Source: Pacificispira sp002696645 (lineage in GTDB: Bacteria > Pseudomonadota > Alphaproteobacteria > UBA8366 > Aestuariispiraceae). Taken from it: a stretch of DNA of 64,000 bases. Positions 1-8,799 of this stretch are shown here, piece after piece. Made by a program: the position numbers and the translations under genes. The stretch is from NCBI RefSeq assembly GCF_048892425.1, contig NZ_JBLZHU010000006.1, forward strand, positions 186,001 to 250,000. The letters are read 5' to 3'. The notes beneath the pieces are model-generated. The model saw only the letters and a list, made by a program, of their open reading frames with translations, ran no database searches and was not told where the DNA came from. Positions within the stretch are counted from its first letter, which is position 1. Every line of letters starts with the position of its first letter.

Positions 1-116
1 ATGCGCACACGACCGCTTTGCAGGACATAGGCCTGGTTGCCGTAATCGCCCTCATTAAAAATGACATCGCCTTTATAAAAGGTTCGTCTGTTCAGGACGC
101 GTGAAGAGTCGGACAA
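1..116 (-). CDS. Cyclic-nucleotide-binding-domain protein (partial, C-terminus beyond the left edge)
   Basis: Reading leftwards from a TTG at 116-114, about 38 codons stay open to the window edge. The peptide contains FYKGDVIFNEGDYGNQAYV followed by LQSGRVR, the opening beta-strands of a cNMP-binding (Crp/PKA-R type) domain. A GGGGGA ribosome-binding site lies six bases before the TTG, and an in-frame TAA lies upstream, so the start is well bounded. Only the N-terminal part is visible, so whether a DNA-binding or other effector domain follows is unknown. It is divergent from the receiver and Hpt genes, which suggests a small signalling cluster. Confidence 0.6.
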   Translation of the reverse strand, partial: MSDSSRVLNRRTFYKGDVIFNEGDYGNQAYVLQSGRVR

Positions 117-217
117 TAAATATCCCCCAGTGGCTTATTACGGAAAAATATCGCGAATATTACCTTCGCATGCTTTTGTTAACTATAATCGAATTCACGG
201 CCAATGCGTAACACTGA

Positions 218-244
218 TTGACGGTTTTGCTGATATTCTATGAT
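218..244 (+). promoter_or_regulatory. Possible promoter for the receiver/Hpt pair
   Basis: TTGACG at 218-223 and TATGAT at 239-244 resemble -35 and -10 boxes but are separated by only 15 bases. A pyrimidine/purine-rich hairpin (297-326, one bulge) follows in the presumed leader. This is by-eye support only. Confidence 0.25.
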
Positions 245-396
245 ACTGCGCAGCGAATCGATATGTGTGAACATGAATGTGAGGGTTGTTAAAGTCACCT
301 CCTTCCTGTAGGCGGAAAGGGGGCATTGATTACGGTTAAAAAAATATTCCACTTGGATGGAAGTATCGGGGCGTGGAAATCAATCGGTCTTAGAAA

Positions 397-909
397 ATGT
401 CTAAAAACTATGATTTCAGAAATCTGCGCGTGCTTGTCGTTGATGACTGCAAGTTCATGCGTGGCATCTTAGAGCGGATGCTGGACGCGCTGGGCATTGG
501 ATATGTGCGCGTTGCTATCGATGGCATCAGCGCGTGGGATCTGTTGCAGACAGAGGATTTCGATCTGGTCATAACAGATTGGGAAATGGAACCAGAAGAC
601 GGCGCAACCTTTGTTCGTCGAATTCGCCTGGATCCGGAAAGCCCCGGGCGATACATTCCAGTAGTGATGCTGACGGGGTATACCGAAAAGGCAAAGGTGA
701 TGAATGCCCGCGATATTGGGATAACGGAGTTTCTGGCCAAACCGCTGGCGGCCCGATCGCTTCATGCACGGATCGTGAATATCATTGAGAATCCGCGCCC
801 CTTTGTCAGAACCACGTCTTTCTTTGGTCCCTGTCGTCGGCGTTTGAATTTGCCCAGTTTTGAAGGGGCGGACCGTCGCGCCGCCCAGGACGATGCGCTT
901 GAGATTTAA
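397..909 (+). CDS. CheY-like response regulator receiver protein
   Basis: A 170-residue single receiver domain of the CheY type. The acidic pocket D16/D17 (in VLVVDDCK), the phospho-acceptor D61 (VITDWEME), the switch T93 (MLTGYT) and the invariant lysine K115 (FLAKPL) are all present, so it should be phosphorylated normally. After about residue 135 there is an Arg-rich, probably disordered tail instead of a DNA-binding or enzymatic output domain. The gene is followed 32 bases later by an Hpt-like protein, so the two probably form part of a phosphorelay. The cognate kinase is not adjacent; the hybrid-free kinase at about 10-11.6 kb is one candidate. Ribosome-binding sequence before this ATG is weak. 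Confidence 0.85.
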   Translation: MSKNYDFRNLRVLVVDDCKFMRGILERMLDALGIGYVRVAIDGISAWDLLQTEDFDLVITDWEMEPEDGATFVRRIRLDPESPGRYIPVVMLTGYTEKAKVMNARDIGITEFLAKPLAARSLHARIVNIIENPRPFVRTTSFFGPCRRRLNLPSFEGADRRAAQDDALEI

Positions 910-941
910 CCGCCGTTACGGGTTTGAGGAGAGTTTGGTCA

Positions 942-1454
942 ATGGGTAGGGAAAAACTTCCAGAGATACCGGCAAATGCCTCCAAATCGTGGCATGAGGT
1001 CGTAGAGCGCCCGAATGACCTGGCGAAAAAAGTGCCGCGGACTGGTGGCATTGAACCGGAAAAGGCATTTGAGGCCGCAGAAACCGTCGTCAAACAAATG
1101 ACGAGTGATTACGTCGACAAGCTGGCTGAAGATATTGAGCAGATGAAGCGGTTGGCCGCGAAGTATCGAGAAGACAATTCGGACGCGACGCTGGATCAAT
1201 TATTTCGATTGGTCCACAACATGCGTGGGCAGGGTGCCACCTTTGGATTCCCGCTGATCACCGAAATTGGCCGACATTTCTGTCGCTATGTGCGCGAACG
1301 CCCAAAGGGAAAAGCGGTAAAGCCGGCCTTGGTCGATCAGCATCTGAAGGCCTTGCTGGTGGTGTATAATCAGTCCATCAAAGGCAGCGGCGACGAAATT
1401 TCACAGGCCGTCGTTTATGCCCTGGCTGAAGTTGTTGATCGCGAATTGTCATAA
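942..1454 (+). CDS. Hpt-domain-like phosphotransfer protein
   Basis: A 170-residue mostly helical protein. Its centre (LFRLVHNMRGQGATFGF) matches the Hpt active-site pattern HxxKG/HxxRG with the phosphorylatable histidine at residue 92. An upstream TTG at 924 also opens the frame, but GAGGAGAG at 926-933 is correctly spaced for the ATG at 942, which I chose. The N-terminal 40 residues are polar and probably unstructured; residues about 45-80 are likely coiled coil or helix. It follows the receiver gene closely and is probably its phosphodonor or acceptor. The sequence is divergent enough that the Hpt call rests on the histidine motif and the context. Confidence 0.65.
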   Translation: MGREKLPEIPANASKSWHEVVERPNDLAKKVPRTGGIEPEKAFEAAETVVKQMTSDYVDKLAEDIEQMKRLAAKYREDNSDATLDQLFRLVHNMRGQGATFGFPLITEIGRHFCRYVRERPKGKAVKPALVDQHLKALLVVYNQSIKGSGDEISQAVVYALAEVVDRELS

Positions 1455-1576
1455 ATTTCGATCCATATGCGCCGTTGTGCTTTAAAGCCGTGACGCACTG
1501 TCATAGACTGTTGGCAGTCACACCAGAGCCAAGGGCTCACCATTTCCAGTTATAGATACATTTGAAGGGGGCTTTT

Positions 1577-2071
1577 ATGTCCGGCAGCTTAAACAAAGTC
1601 ATTTTAGTCGGAAATCTGGGCCAGGACCCCGATGTGCGCTCTATGCAGAATGGCGATAAGGTCGCCAACCTATCCATCGCAACGTCCGAAAACTGGAAGG
1701 ATCAGTCTGGACAGCGGCAGGAGCGGACTGAATGGCATCGCGTCGTGATTTTCGGCAAGGTCGCTGAGATTGCAGAGCGCTATTTGAAAAAAGGCTCAAA
1801 GGTTCTGATCGAAGGCCAGTTGCAGACCCGCAAATGGGAAAAAGACGGCAAGACCAACTATACGACAGAAGTCGTGGTGCGCGGTTTCAACGGTAACATG
1901 ACCATGCTGGACAGCCGCGATGGCAGTGGCAGCAGCGGGGGCGGTTCGCGCGGTGGTTCCGGTGGCGGATATGATGGCGGTTACGATGATCGCGGTGGCC
2001 CCAGTGGGGGCGGCAGTGGTGGAAGCGGACGCGACTATAGCGCCGATCTGGACGACGAAATCCCGTTCTAG
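1577..2071 (+). CDS. ssb: Single-stranded DNA-binding protein
   Basis: A 164-residue SSB. Residues 1-110 form the OB fold (starting SLNKVILVGNLGQDP, with the typical TEWHRVVIFGK segment). Residues about 114-155 are a Gly/Ser-rich flexible linker, and the protein ends in the acidic tip DDEIPF that binds partner repair and replication proteins. The reading frame can be opened at a TTG at 1562, but GAAGGGGG just before the ATG at 1577 fixes the start. An inverted repeat GACTG-TTGG-CAGTC (1506-1519) lies upstream and could be regulatory. SSB coats ssDNA as a homotetramer during replication and repair. In many alphaproteobacteria ssb sits directly before gyrA; here two opposite-strand genes separate them. 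Confidence 0.96.
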   Translation: MSGSLNKVILVGNLGQDPDVRSMQNGDKVANLSIATSENWKDQSGQRQERTEWHRVVIFGKVAEIAERYLKKGSKVLIEGQLQTRKWEKDGKTNYTTEVVVRGFNGNMTMLDSRDGSGSSGGGSRGGSGGGYDGGYDDRGGPSGGGSGGSGRDYSADLDDEIPF

Positions 2072-2088
2072 GCTACAAATACGCCCTA

Positions 2089-2487
2089 TCAGGTCAGCGG
2101 ATCGGTCTCTCCCAACAGATACCGCACGACATCCTGTGCGTCGAAGGCAAGACAGATCAGCAAGGTTCCGATCAGGATATACAGAACCTGTCGATACGGT
2201 GTTTCGATTGGCGTTCCGCGACAGACCCGCAGGATCAGATAGATCACCAGGGGTATCCAGAAAATCAGGTGGGGCAGGCCCAACAACCGCACATATCCCA
2301 TATGGTCATACATTTCTGGAACAATGATAAAGACCGGAATATGGGCGATAATCGTAAATAACCCGGCGCGTCGCGTGCTTCGTGATACCAGCAGGATTAG
2401 GGGGGCCAGGACCAGCACAAGCATCAGCCACAGCAGCCAGATTTTAACCCACATTGGTTGCAGCATGGCGGCATCAAAGAATGACAT
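2089..2487 (-). CDS. Small membrane protein of unknown function
   Basis: A 132-residue hydrophobic protein with about four predicted membrane segments: WLLWLMLVLVLAPLILL, then FTIIAHIPVFIIV, LIFWIPLVIYLIL and VLYILIGTLLICL. I chose the ATG at 2487 because AGGAGGA lies immediately upstream; the longer frame to 2625 would add a poor, Cys/Pro-rich N-terminus and overlap the next gene. It lies tail to tail with ssb (17 bases apart) and downstream of the glutamine amidotransferase gene on the same strand. I do not recognise the family and assign no function. Confidence 0.7.
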   Translation of the reverse strand: MSFFDAAMLQPMWVKIWLLWLMLVLVLAPLILLVSRSTRRAGLFTIIAHIPVFIIVPEMYDHMGYVRLLGLPHLIFWIPLVIYLILRVCRGTPIETPYRQVLYILIGTLLICLAFDAQDVVRYLLGETDPLT

Positions 2488-2573
2488 CAAATCCTCCTCC
2501 TGACGGGTTTCACTTAAATCTGGTCCATAACAAACACAAGGCAAGGCGGTCAAAAGCATAAAATGGCAGTGGG

Positions 2574-3290
2574 CTAAAAGGGGACCGCCCCTTTGATCCA
2601 TTTTTCCAGGAAGCCGATGAACCACTCCTTCATGGGTGTGTGATAGACATCGGCCAATTGGCGTTGTGTAAACACATCCTGAGCGCCCGGAATCGTCGTC
2701 ATGTCGATACTATGCTCCAGCCAATGCTCATGCTGTTCCATGCTGAGTTCCGGATGGAATTGGAAGCCAAAAGCATTTTCTGAATATCGAATGGCCTGGT
2801 TGGGAAAATATCCCGATGTTGCCAACAGCGTGGCGGAATCGGGCAGGGTGAATCCCAGAAAGTGCCAATGGGCGACCATCATGCGGTTTGGAAACACCGA
2901 CAGGCCATCTGGGGTCGGGTCGAGGGTGTAGTAGCCGATTTCAGAAAGACCATCGGGGCTGGGATGCAATTCCGCCCCCAAAGCAACCGCCATGACTTGC
3001 GCACCGGAACATATGCCCAGAAACGGGCGTCCAGTCGCCAGATATTGGGAAACCCAGTCAACCTCTTGCGCCATAAAGGGATAACGCCGCGTTTCGGTTG
3101 CGGCATACTGGCCCCCATAGACGATGGCGCCAACGTGATGCTTCTCTATAGCGGGCAGGGAATCCCCTTTCGCCGGACAAACCCATTCCAGGTGATAGCC
3201 AAGGGCCCCCAGATGATCAGACGCCGTATCGGGCGAATTGGGGCGCTCGTGCGTGATCAAAACAATGGTTGGTTTGCTGGATGATTGCAT
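2574..3290 (-). CDS. Class I glutamine amidotransferase (GMP synthase glutaminase-like)
   Basis: A free-standing GATase1 domain protein of about 238 residues. The nucleophile elbow GICSGAQ carries the catalytic cysteine (about residue 94 from this ATG), and the dyad is completed by the His and Glu in FQFHPE (about 179 and 181). The family resembles the glutaminase half of GuaA but lacks the ATP-pyrophosphatase half; members act on varied amine acceptors, including gamma-glutamyl compounds. The acceptor cannot be told from sequence. A GTG six bases upstream (3296) is an alternative start, and neither start has a strong ribosome-binding site. It is divergent from gyrA across 217 bases. Confidence 0.85.
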   Translation of the reverse strand: MQSSSKPTIVLITHERPNSPDTASDHLGALGYHLEWVCPAKGDSLPAIEKHHVGAIVYGGQYAATETRRYPFMAQEVDWVSQYLATGRPFLGICSGAQVMAVALGAELHPSPDGLSEIGYYTLDPTPDGLSVFPNRMMVAHWHFLGFTLPDSATLLATSGYFPNQAIRYSENAFGFQFHPELSMEQHEHWLEHSIDMTTIPGAQDVFTQRQLADVYHTPMKEWFIGFLEKWIKGAVPF

Positions 3291-3379
3291 ATCCACACTG
3301 TAATCTGCTTATGGGAAATAAGGAAACAAAAGACATCATCCGCTAAGGGGTCTAAATCATGCCATTTTCCCTTATTTGG

Positions 3380-3409
3380 TTGTTCACCCGGTCACCAATA
3401 TGCTAAATA
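3380..3409 (+). promoter_or_regulatory. Possible gyrA promoter
   Basis: TTGTTC (3380-3385) and TAAATA (3404-3409) are spaced by 18 bases about 100 bases before gyrA. A small perfect hairpin CGCGA-CTC-TCGCG follows at 3420-3432. This is pattern-based only. Confidence 0.3.
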
Positions 3410-3507
3410 TATGACAGATCGCGACTCTCGCGGTCTGGTCATTGAAACACCCTTGTGACTGTTTCCGTGCCCTTTTATCCCTTCAGTAAAAAGCGACGAT
3501 TTGACCC

Positions 3508-6330
3508 TTGTCTGACGAGAGCAACGCCCCTTCGAATTTCGATATTTCATCGGTCCTGATTGAGGACGAGATGCGCCGCAGCTACCTGGATTACGCGATG
3601 AGCGTGATCGTCAGCCGCGCGCTGCCGGATGTCCGCGACGGGCTGAAACCGGTGCATCGCCGCATTTTGTACACCATGAAGGAAAATGGTTACGATTCGA
3701 CAAAAGCGTATCGTAAATCGGCGCGTATCGTCGGGGATGTCATGGGTAAATATCACCCCCATGGCGACAGCGCGATCTATGACGCCATGGTGCGCATGGC
3801 GCAAAGCTTCTCTCTGCGCGTGCCCCTGATTGACGGCCAGGGCAATTTTGGCTCCATGGATGGCGATGCTGCGGCGGCCATGCGATATACGGAGGCCCGC
3901 CTGTCCAAGGCCGCAGAGGTCATGCTGGACGATATCGACAAGGATACCGTCGACTTCCAGCCCAACTATGACGAATCAGAGTCTGAACCCCGCGTTCTTC
4001 CTGCTCGTTTTCCGGCCATTCTTGTCAATGGTGGGGGCGGGATCGCGGTTGGGATGGCGACAAACATCCCCCCCCATAACCTGGGGGAAGTGCTGAATGC
4101 CTGTGTCGCCTATGTCGATAATCCAGACATCACCATTGACGAATTGAATGAGATTATCCCTGGTCCCGACTTCCCAACAGGGGGAGAGATTTTGGGGCGG
4201 TCTGGGATTCGCGCAGCTTATAATACCGGACGCGGGTCTGTTGTGATTCGATCCAAGGTTACGACCGAGACTGTTTCGAAGGATAAAGAGGCACTTGTCG
4301 TTACCGAGATACCCTATCAAGTCAATAAATCTCGTATGATAGAGCGCATTGCTGAAGTTGTACGTGAGAAGATGGTTGAGGGTATCAGTGACCTGCGCGA
4401 CGAATCGGATCGCGACGGTGTGCGCGTTGTAATCGAATTGAAGCGCGGCGTTGAGCCGGAAGTCGTCAAGGCGCAATTGTTCAAGCATACGCCCTTGCAG
4501 ACCAGTTTCGGCATGAACATGCTGGCGATCCATGACGGTCAGCCAAAAACTCTGAATCTGAAGGACATTATCGGGGCCTTCATCTATTTCCGTGAAGATG
4601 TGATCAAGCGCCGCACGGCCTATGAGCTGAGCAAGGCGCGGGACCGGGCGCATATTCTGGCCGGTCTGATGATCGCGATCATGAGCATTGATGAAGTGAT
4701 CGAACTGATCCGTCGTGCACCGGACCCTCAGACGGCCCGTGAGAATCTGATGGCGCAACCCTGGCCCGCCGGGGAGATTCTGCCCTATCTGAAATTGATC
4801 GATGATCCAGACGGCAAGATTGAGGGCGAAAGCGCTTGGCTGAGTGAACGTCAGGCACGCGCAATCCTGGACCTGCGCCTGCAACGCCTGACCGGTATGG
4901 AGCGGGAGAAGCTGGAGCAGGAAGCGCAGGAAATTCAACTGCGTATCACCGACTATCTGGAAATTCTGGCGTCGCGTCCCCGCCGTATGCAGGTCCTGTC
5001 GGATGAATTGATCGATATTCGCGACCGGTTTGCCGATCCGCGCCGCACGATCATCCTGGAAAATGAATTCGAACATGATATCGAAGACCTGATCCAGCGC
5101 GAAGACATGGTGATGACCGTCACCCATGGCGGCTATATCAAGCGCACGCCTTTGACGACCTATCGTGCGCAACGGCGCGGCGGTAAGGGACGCACCGGTA
5201 TGGTGATGAAGGACGAGGATGTTGTTTCCAGCGTCTTTGTAACCTCGACCCATACGCCGGTCCTGTTCTTCTCGTCACGCGGCATGGTTTATAAGATGAA
5301 GGTCTATCGCCTGCCGGCCGGGTCGCCACAGTCCAGGGGCAAGGCGCTGGTCAATGTGCTGCCCCTGGAAAAGGACGAATGGATCACGACCGTGATGCCC
5401 TTGCCGGAGGAAGAGGAAAGCTGGGCCAATCTGGATGCCGTCTTTGCCACTGTTTCCGGCAATATTCGCCGCAACAAGTTGTCAGACTTCACCAATGTGA
5501 AGGCCAACGGCAAGATTGCGATGAAACTGGACGAGGGGGACCGTCTGATTTCCGTCAGCGTCTGTTCTGACGATCAGGACATCATGCTGTCCACGAAGCT
5601 GGGCAAGAGCCTGCGGTGCCAGGTTGAGGCTGTGCGGGTCTTTGCCGGTCGATCTTCCACCGGGGTGCGCGGCATTCGATTGGCCGAGGGTGATTCGGTG
5701 ATCGGGATGTCCATTCTGCGCCACAGCGATGATACGCCAGAGCAACGCGATGATTATCTGCGTGCCCAGGCGGCGGCCAAACGCCTGCAATATGGTGAAT
5801 ATTCTCAGGAAGAAGACCGTAAGCGGGATGAAGAACGCGCTGCGATGTTACAACAACCGCATTTCGCCGATATGGCGGAACGGGAAGAATTTGTTCTGAC
5901 CGTATCGGATCAGGGCATGGGCCAACTAGCCTCAACCTATGACTATCGCGTCACCAATCGTGGCGGCCAGGGGATCAACAATATGGACCTGCGGGGCGCG
6001 AATGTGGCGGCCTGCTTCCTGTTTGACACATCACTGGACGAATTGATGATGGTCAGCGACGCGGGACAAATCATCCGCATCCATGGCAACGGCATTTCCG
6101 CACGCCGACGGGGCGGCAAGGGTGTCATCGTGTTTGATGTCGGTGATACGCAAAAGGTCGTGTCCGTTGCCCGCCTGCGCGATGAAGAAGGGGGCGACGA
6201 GCCGCCTTTGGATGGGGAAGAAGGGGCAGCCCCGCCAGTTCAGCAAGACATGCCAGAGGCGGATGGCGATAGCCCAATCGAAGAGGGCGATGAAGCAGCC
6301 TCTTCCGATCCGGATGAAAGCAGTCTATAA
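3508..6330 (+). CDS. gyrA: DNA gyrase subunit A
   Basis: A 940-residue gyrase A subunit that, with GyrB, introduces negative supercoils by double-strand passage. The winged-helix/tower part begins SYLDYAMSVIVSRALPDVR. The catalytic tyrosine is Y127 (AAMRYTEARLSK). The quinolone region reads HPHGDSAIYDAMV with the sensitive-type Ser88 and Asp92. The GyrA box QRRGGKG near residue 560 and the C-terminal beta-pinwheel repeats identify gyrase rather than ParC. The last about 45 residues are very acidic, as in many alphaproteobacterial GyrA. The start is a TTG giving MSDESN; its ribosome-binding site is poor, but no closer in-frame ATG would preserve the N-terminal arm. Confidence 0.97.
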   Translation: MSDESNAPSNFDISSVLIEDEMRRSYLDYAMSVIVSRALPDVRDGLKPVHRRILYTMKENGYDSTKAYRKSARIVGDVMGKYHPHGDSAIYDAMVRMAQSFSLRVPLIDGQGNFGSMDGDAAAAMRYTEARLSKAAEVMLDDIDKDTVDFQPNYDESESEPRVLPARFPAILVNGGGGIAVGMATNIPPHNLGEVLNACVAYVDNPDITIDELNEIIPGPDFPTGGEILGRSGIRAAYNTGRGSVVIRSKVTTETVSKDKEALVVTEIPYQVNKSRMIERIAEVVREKMVEGISDLRDESDRDGVRVVIELKRGVEPEVVKAQLFKHTPLQTSFGMNMLAIHDGQPKTLNLKDIIGAFIYFREDVIKRRTAYELSKARDRAHILAGLMIAIMSIDEVIELIRRAPDPQTARENLMAQPWPAGEILPYLKLIDDPDGKIEGESAWLSERQARAILDLRLQRLTGMEREKLEQEAQEIQLRITDYLEILASRPRRMQVLSDELIDIRDRFADPRRTIILENEFEHDIEDLIQREDMVMTVTHGGYIKRTPLTTYRAQRRGGKGRTGMVMKDEDVVSSVFVTSTHTPVLFFSSRGMVYKMKVYRLPAGSPQSRGKALVNVLPLEKDEWITTVMPLPEEEESWANLDAVFATVSGNIRRNKLSDFTNVKANGKIAMKLDEGDRLISVSVCSDDQDIMLSTKLGKSLRCQVEAVRVFAGRSSTGVRGIRLAEGDSVIGMSILRHSDDTPEQRDDYLRAQAAAKRLQYGEYSQEEDRKRDEERAAMLQQPHFADMAEREEFVLTVSDQGMGQLASTYDYRVTNRGGQGINNMDLRGANVAACFLFDTSLDELMMVSDAGQIIRIHGNGISARRRGGKGVIVFDVGDTQKVVSVARLRDEEGGDEPPLDGEEGAAPPVQQDMPEADGDSPIEEGDEAASSDPDESSL

Positions 6331-6387
6331 GACGCCGCAACGAGAAGACTGATTTGGCTTAACGACTTCCGGGGAGGGTCCGGCATT

Positions 6388-6894
6388 ATGGGCACTGTTG
6401 AACGCATTGGGATTTATCCGGGTACTTTTGACCCCATAACCAATGGGCATTTGGATATTATCCGCCGTGCGGCCACACATATGGTCGATAAGCTGATCGT
6501 CTCTGTTGCGATCAATGCGGGGAAGGGGCCGTTGTTCAGCCTGGAAGAGCGGACCCAGATGGTGCGTGAAGAGGTTCAAAGCCTGCCGGAAGACCTGCAA
6601 ACCCGCATCGAAGTTGCCCCATTTGAGGGCCTGCTGATGCATCATGCGGTCAATGTCGGGGCAGAGCTGATCGTGCGGGGACTGCGCGCGGTTTCTGATT
6701 TCGAATATGAATTCCAGATGACCGGTATGAATGCCCGCCTGAACCGGCATGTCGAAACCGTCTTCCTGATGGCCTCAGAACGCCATCAATTCATCTCCAG
6801 TCGCTTTGTCAAAGAGATCCACGAACTGGGCGGCGATGTCGAAGACTTCGTCAGCCCCCGCGTCCTGGACCGGCTGAAAGTGAAGTTTGGGTGA
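6388..6894 (+). CDS. coaD: Phosphopantetheine adenylyltransferase
   Basis: A 168-residue enzyme, the usual length for CoaD. It transfers AMP from ATP to 4'-phosphopantetheine to give dephospho-CoA, the penultimate step of CoA synthesis, in the cytosol. The nucleotidyltransferase signature GIYPGTFDPITNGH is at residues about 8-21 (TNGH is the T/HxGH motif), and the ISSRFVKEI motif is at about 134-142. GGGGAGGG lies upstream of the ATG. It follows gyrA by 57 bases on the same strand, the usual alphaproteobacterial order, and is probably co-transcribed. Confidence 0.96.
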   Translation: MGTVERIGIYPGTFDPITNGHLDIIRRAATHMVDKLIVSVAINAGKGPLFSLEERTQMVREEVQSLPEDLQTRIEVAPFEGLLMHHAVNVGAELIVRGLRAVSDFEYEFQMTGMNARLNRHVETVFLMASERHQFISSRFVKEIHELGGDVEDFVSPRVLDRLKVKFG

Positions 6895-7083
6895 TTTGAA
6901 TAGGAAATCTACTGATTTAATCGTTTAACGACCAACAAAAAGAACAAAACGGCAATTTTTAAGGCTAAACTGCTATCTCCAAGGAATTGTTACCATCAAC
7001 CCGAGCAAGCGATATGTTTTAAGTTGCCTTGGTAGATCGGTTCACTTTGACGTTAGAGACTTGAGGAAGTTGGGAAAAGGCCT

Positions 7084-7962
7084 ATGGCACGTTATACAAG
7101 TCTATGGTCGATCATTATTGAAGTGTCAGGTTTATGCGATGAAGAAAAAGTTGAGCTTCGTCATATTATTGCTGATCAAATCGTGCAGGATGAATATTTA
7201 GTATTAGGTACTCTTTTCCGTGCTATGGACCCATCGGAGTATGTGCTCTTTGTGGGGGATGGTGATCGGCTACTAATAACCCCATGGGGATTTCAATGCA
7301 GTTCCTTCATAAAATATAATAAATATGATGGCGAACGGCTTCCCTACGTTAACGAATTAATGCCAGATCGATTTGCGATTAGCGATAGCGGGCTACGAAG
7401 TTTTTTCTGCATGCTAGAACTTTCAATATTTAAACTACTTAAATTGCATGAGGTTTCTGCAGTGATGGGCAAGGATTTTCATAAGCTAACTCTAGGAAAA
7501 TTAAGTCTCGAGCTGCGAAAGTCTGGTCTCTTGAGTGAAATAGCCATTGATGTGCTTGATAATATTATTGAAACACGCAACGAGTTTAGTCATGCCATGA
7601 AGGATGTAAGGGAAGTTAGATACTGCGACCGACCTTTGGCGGTTAGCCATTCAAGCAAATACATACCTTGGGACGACAAAGATAGCACCGTGCAACACTT
7701 TTTCATTGATGATGCTTTTCTCGTTACTGAAAAAATCATAGACGCTTACAAGATGAAACAACATAAGGTCGTTAACGGTGAAATCCTCCTGGAATTTATG
7801 CGTGGAAACCTTGGGCTCCCCATAATTCAAGGGCAATTAATTAAGTACTTTCGTGACTGTGCACTTGAAGATAAGCACTGGAGTGATCGCCAAAAGTCGG
7901 TGGAGGAAACTCAGAAAAAGTTTCTCTCATCAAGTATATCAGAACCGACTTGGGATATTTAA
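7084..7962 (+). CDS. Hypothetical protein with a HEPN-like RNxxxH motif
   Basis: A 292-residue soluble protein whose gene is visibly more AT-rich than its neighbours. I do not recognise the full-length family. Residues about 105-172 are helical and end in IIETRNEFSHAM, where R165-N166-x3-H170 fits the Rx4-6H catalytic motif of HEPN domains. HEPN proteins are often RNases in defence and toxin systems, or non-catalytic partners. The N-terminal 100 residues could be a separate alpha/beta domain. No antitoxin (MNT) gene is adjacent. The ATG is preceded by GGGAAAAGG. It stands alone between coaD and a convergent small exported-protein gene. Its composition and position suggest acquisition by transfer. 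Confidence 0.7.
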   Translation: MARYTSLWSIIIEVSGLCDEEKVELRHIIADQIVQDEYLVLGTLFRAMDPSEYVLFVGDGDRLLITPWGFQCSSFIKYNKYDGERLPYVNELMPDRFAISDSGLRSFFCMLELSIFKLLKLHEVSAVMGKDFHKLTLGKLSLELRKSGLLSEIAIDVLDNIIETRNEFSHAMKDVREVRYCDRPLAVSHSSKYIPWDDKDSTVQHFFIDDAFLVTEKIIDAYKMKQHKVVNGEILLEFMRGNLGLPIIQGQLIKYFRDCALEDKHWSDRQKSVEETQKKFLSSSISEPTWDI

Positions 7963-7981
7963 AAGTGAGATAAGTTAATTA

Positions 7982-8440
7982 CTAATTAGCCAGCTGAAAC
8001 CCAAGGTCTAGTGGCTCAGACCGTTCCGCTTTCTGCGAGACGGGCAGGCCACAGGCACTTTGGGCGGCTGCGCCTTTGGCTTCAATTACTATTGCGTCAC
8101 CTTCTCCTAGAGCGACATATTGGGCTTGTGTCCCGATCCAAAACGACAGAGAGACATAGGCAACCCAGCCCTTTGATTTGAGAGTGTTATCCCCCCAAGT
8201 CCCCTCGCCAAGCCGGGTTAGGGACAGGATTACTTCTTCGTTGCTAGGCAATTCCGCCAAGCCTGGGCAAGCGTCAAAGATCACCGTCTCGGCACGGCGG
8301 ATTACTTCTACGTCTTGCAAGCTATAATTGCGACCAGTGGCTATAGGGACCTCACTGGCCGCGACCGCGGTTCCAGCCATCATAAAGGCGACAAAGGCCA
8401 ATCCCCAGACTTGGAACACTGTAAGCAATATGTAACGCAT
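7982..8440 (-). CDS. Small exported protein of unknown function
   Basis: A 152-residue protein with an N-terminal signal peptide: MRYILLT, a hydrophobic core (VWGLAFVAFMMAG) and a likely cleavage after AVAA at about residue 28. The mature part has two cysteines (in FDACPGL and SACGLP) that could form a periplasmic disulfide. The start at 8440 is set by GAGGTAA just upstream; the frame could extend to 8539 but without support. Convergent with the HEPN-like gene, 19 bases away. No family recognised. Confidence 0.65.
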   Translation of the reverse strand: MRYILLTVFQVWGLAFVAFMMAGTAVAASEVPIATGRNYSLQDVEVIRRAETVIFDACPGLAELPSNEEVILSLTRLGEGTWGDNTLKSKGWVAYVSLSFWIGTQAQYVALGEGDAIVIEAKGAAAQSACGLPVSQKAERSEPLDLGFQLAN

Positions 8441-8662
8441 ATTTACCTCAGTGGATTGATTAGTGGCACAACTTGAACGTTGTCCCCGTACCATCGCATT
8501 TTTATATCCGGAAAGTTCAAAGTTTTTTAGTTTGAACACCGTAAACTGCCCCAGCCACGTCTAAAAGCAAGCCCAAAAAAGTCCAAAATCTCGCGCGCCG
8601 CCACAAACAGGCACAACTGGCCGTTTATGGACAGTGCAACTGATTAAAAAATTAGGAAAAAA

Positions 8663-8738
8663 TGGTGGGCACTATAGGATTCGAACCTATGACCTAACGA
8701 TTAAAAATCGTGTGCTCTACCAACTGAGCTAAGTGCCC
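8663..8738 (-). tRNA. tRNA-Lys (anticodon UUU)
   Basis: A complete 76-nt cloverleaf: acceptor GGGCACT pairs with AGTGCCC, the D arm is GCTC-AGTTGGTA-GAGC, the anticodon loop is TTTTTAA (UUU at positions 34-36), and the T arm contains GGTTCGAATCC. Discriminator A and an encoded CCA complete the 3' end. The first anticodon-stem pair (C27-U43) is mismatched by my folding; the other four pairs are canonical. It decodes AAA and AAG. Confidence 0.95.
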
Positions 8739-8799
8739 GGAGAGGGACGGGACCCTGTGTTTTTGCAAACCAACGGGGTGTTCCCTCGAACCGGGGCGG

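Noticed and set aside
3976..5253. A 425-codon frame antisense to gyrA
   Set aside because: Lies wholly inside gyrA, is Gln/His/Arg-rich without domains, and reflects the codon bias of the real gene.
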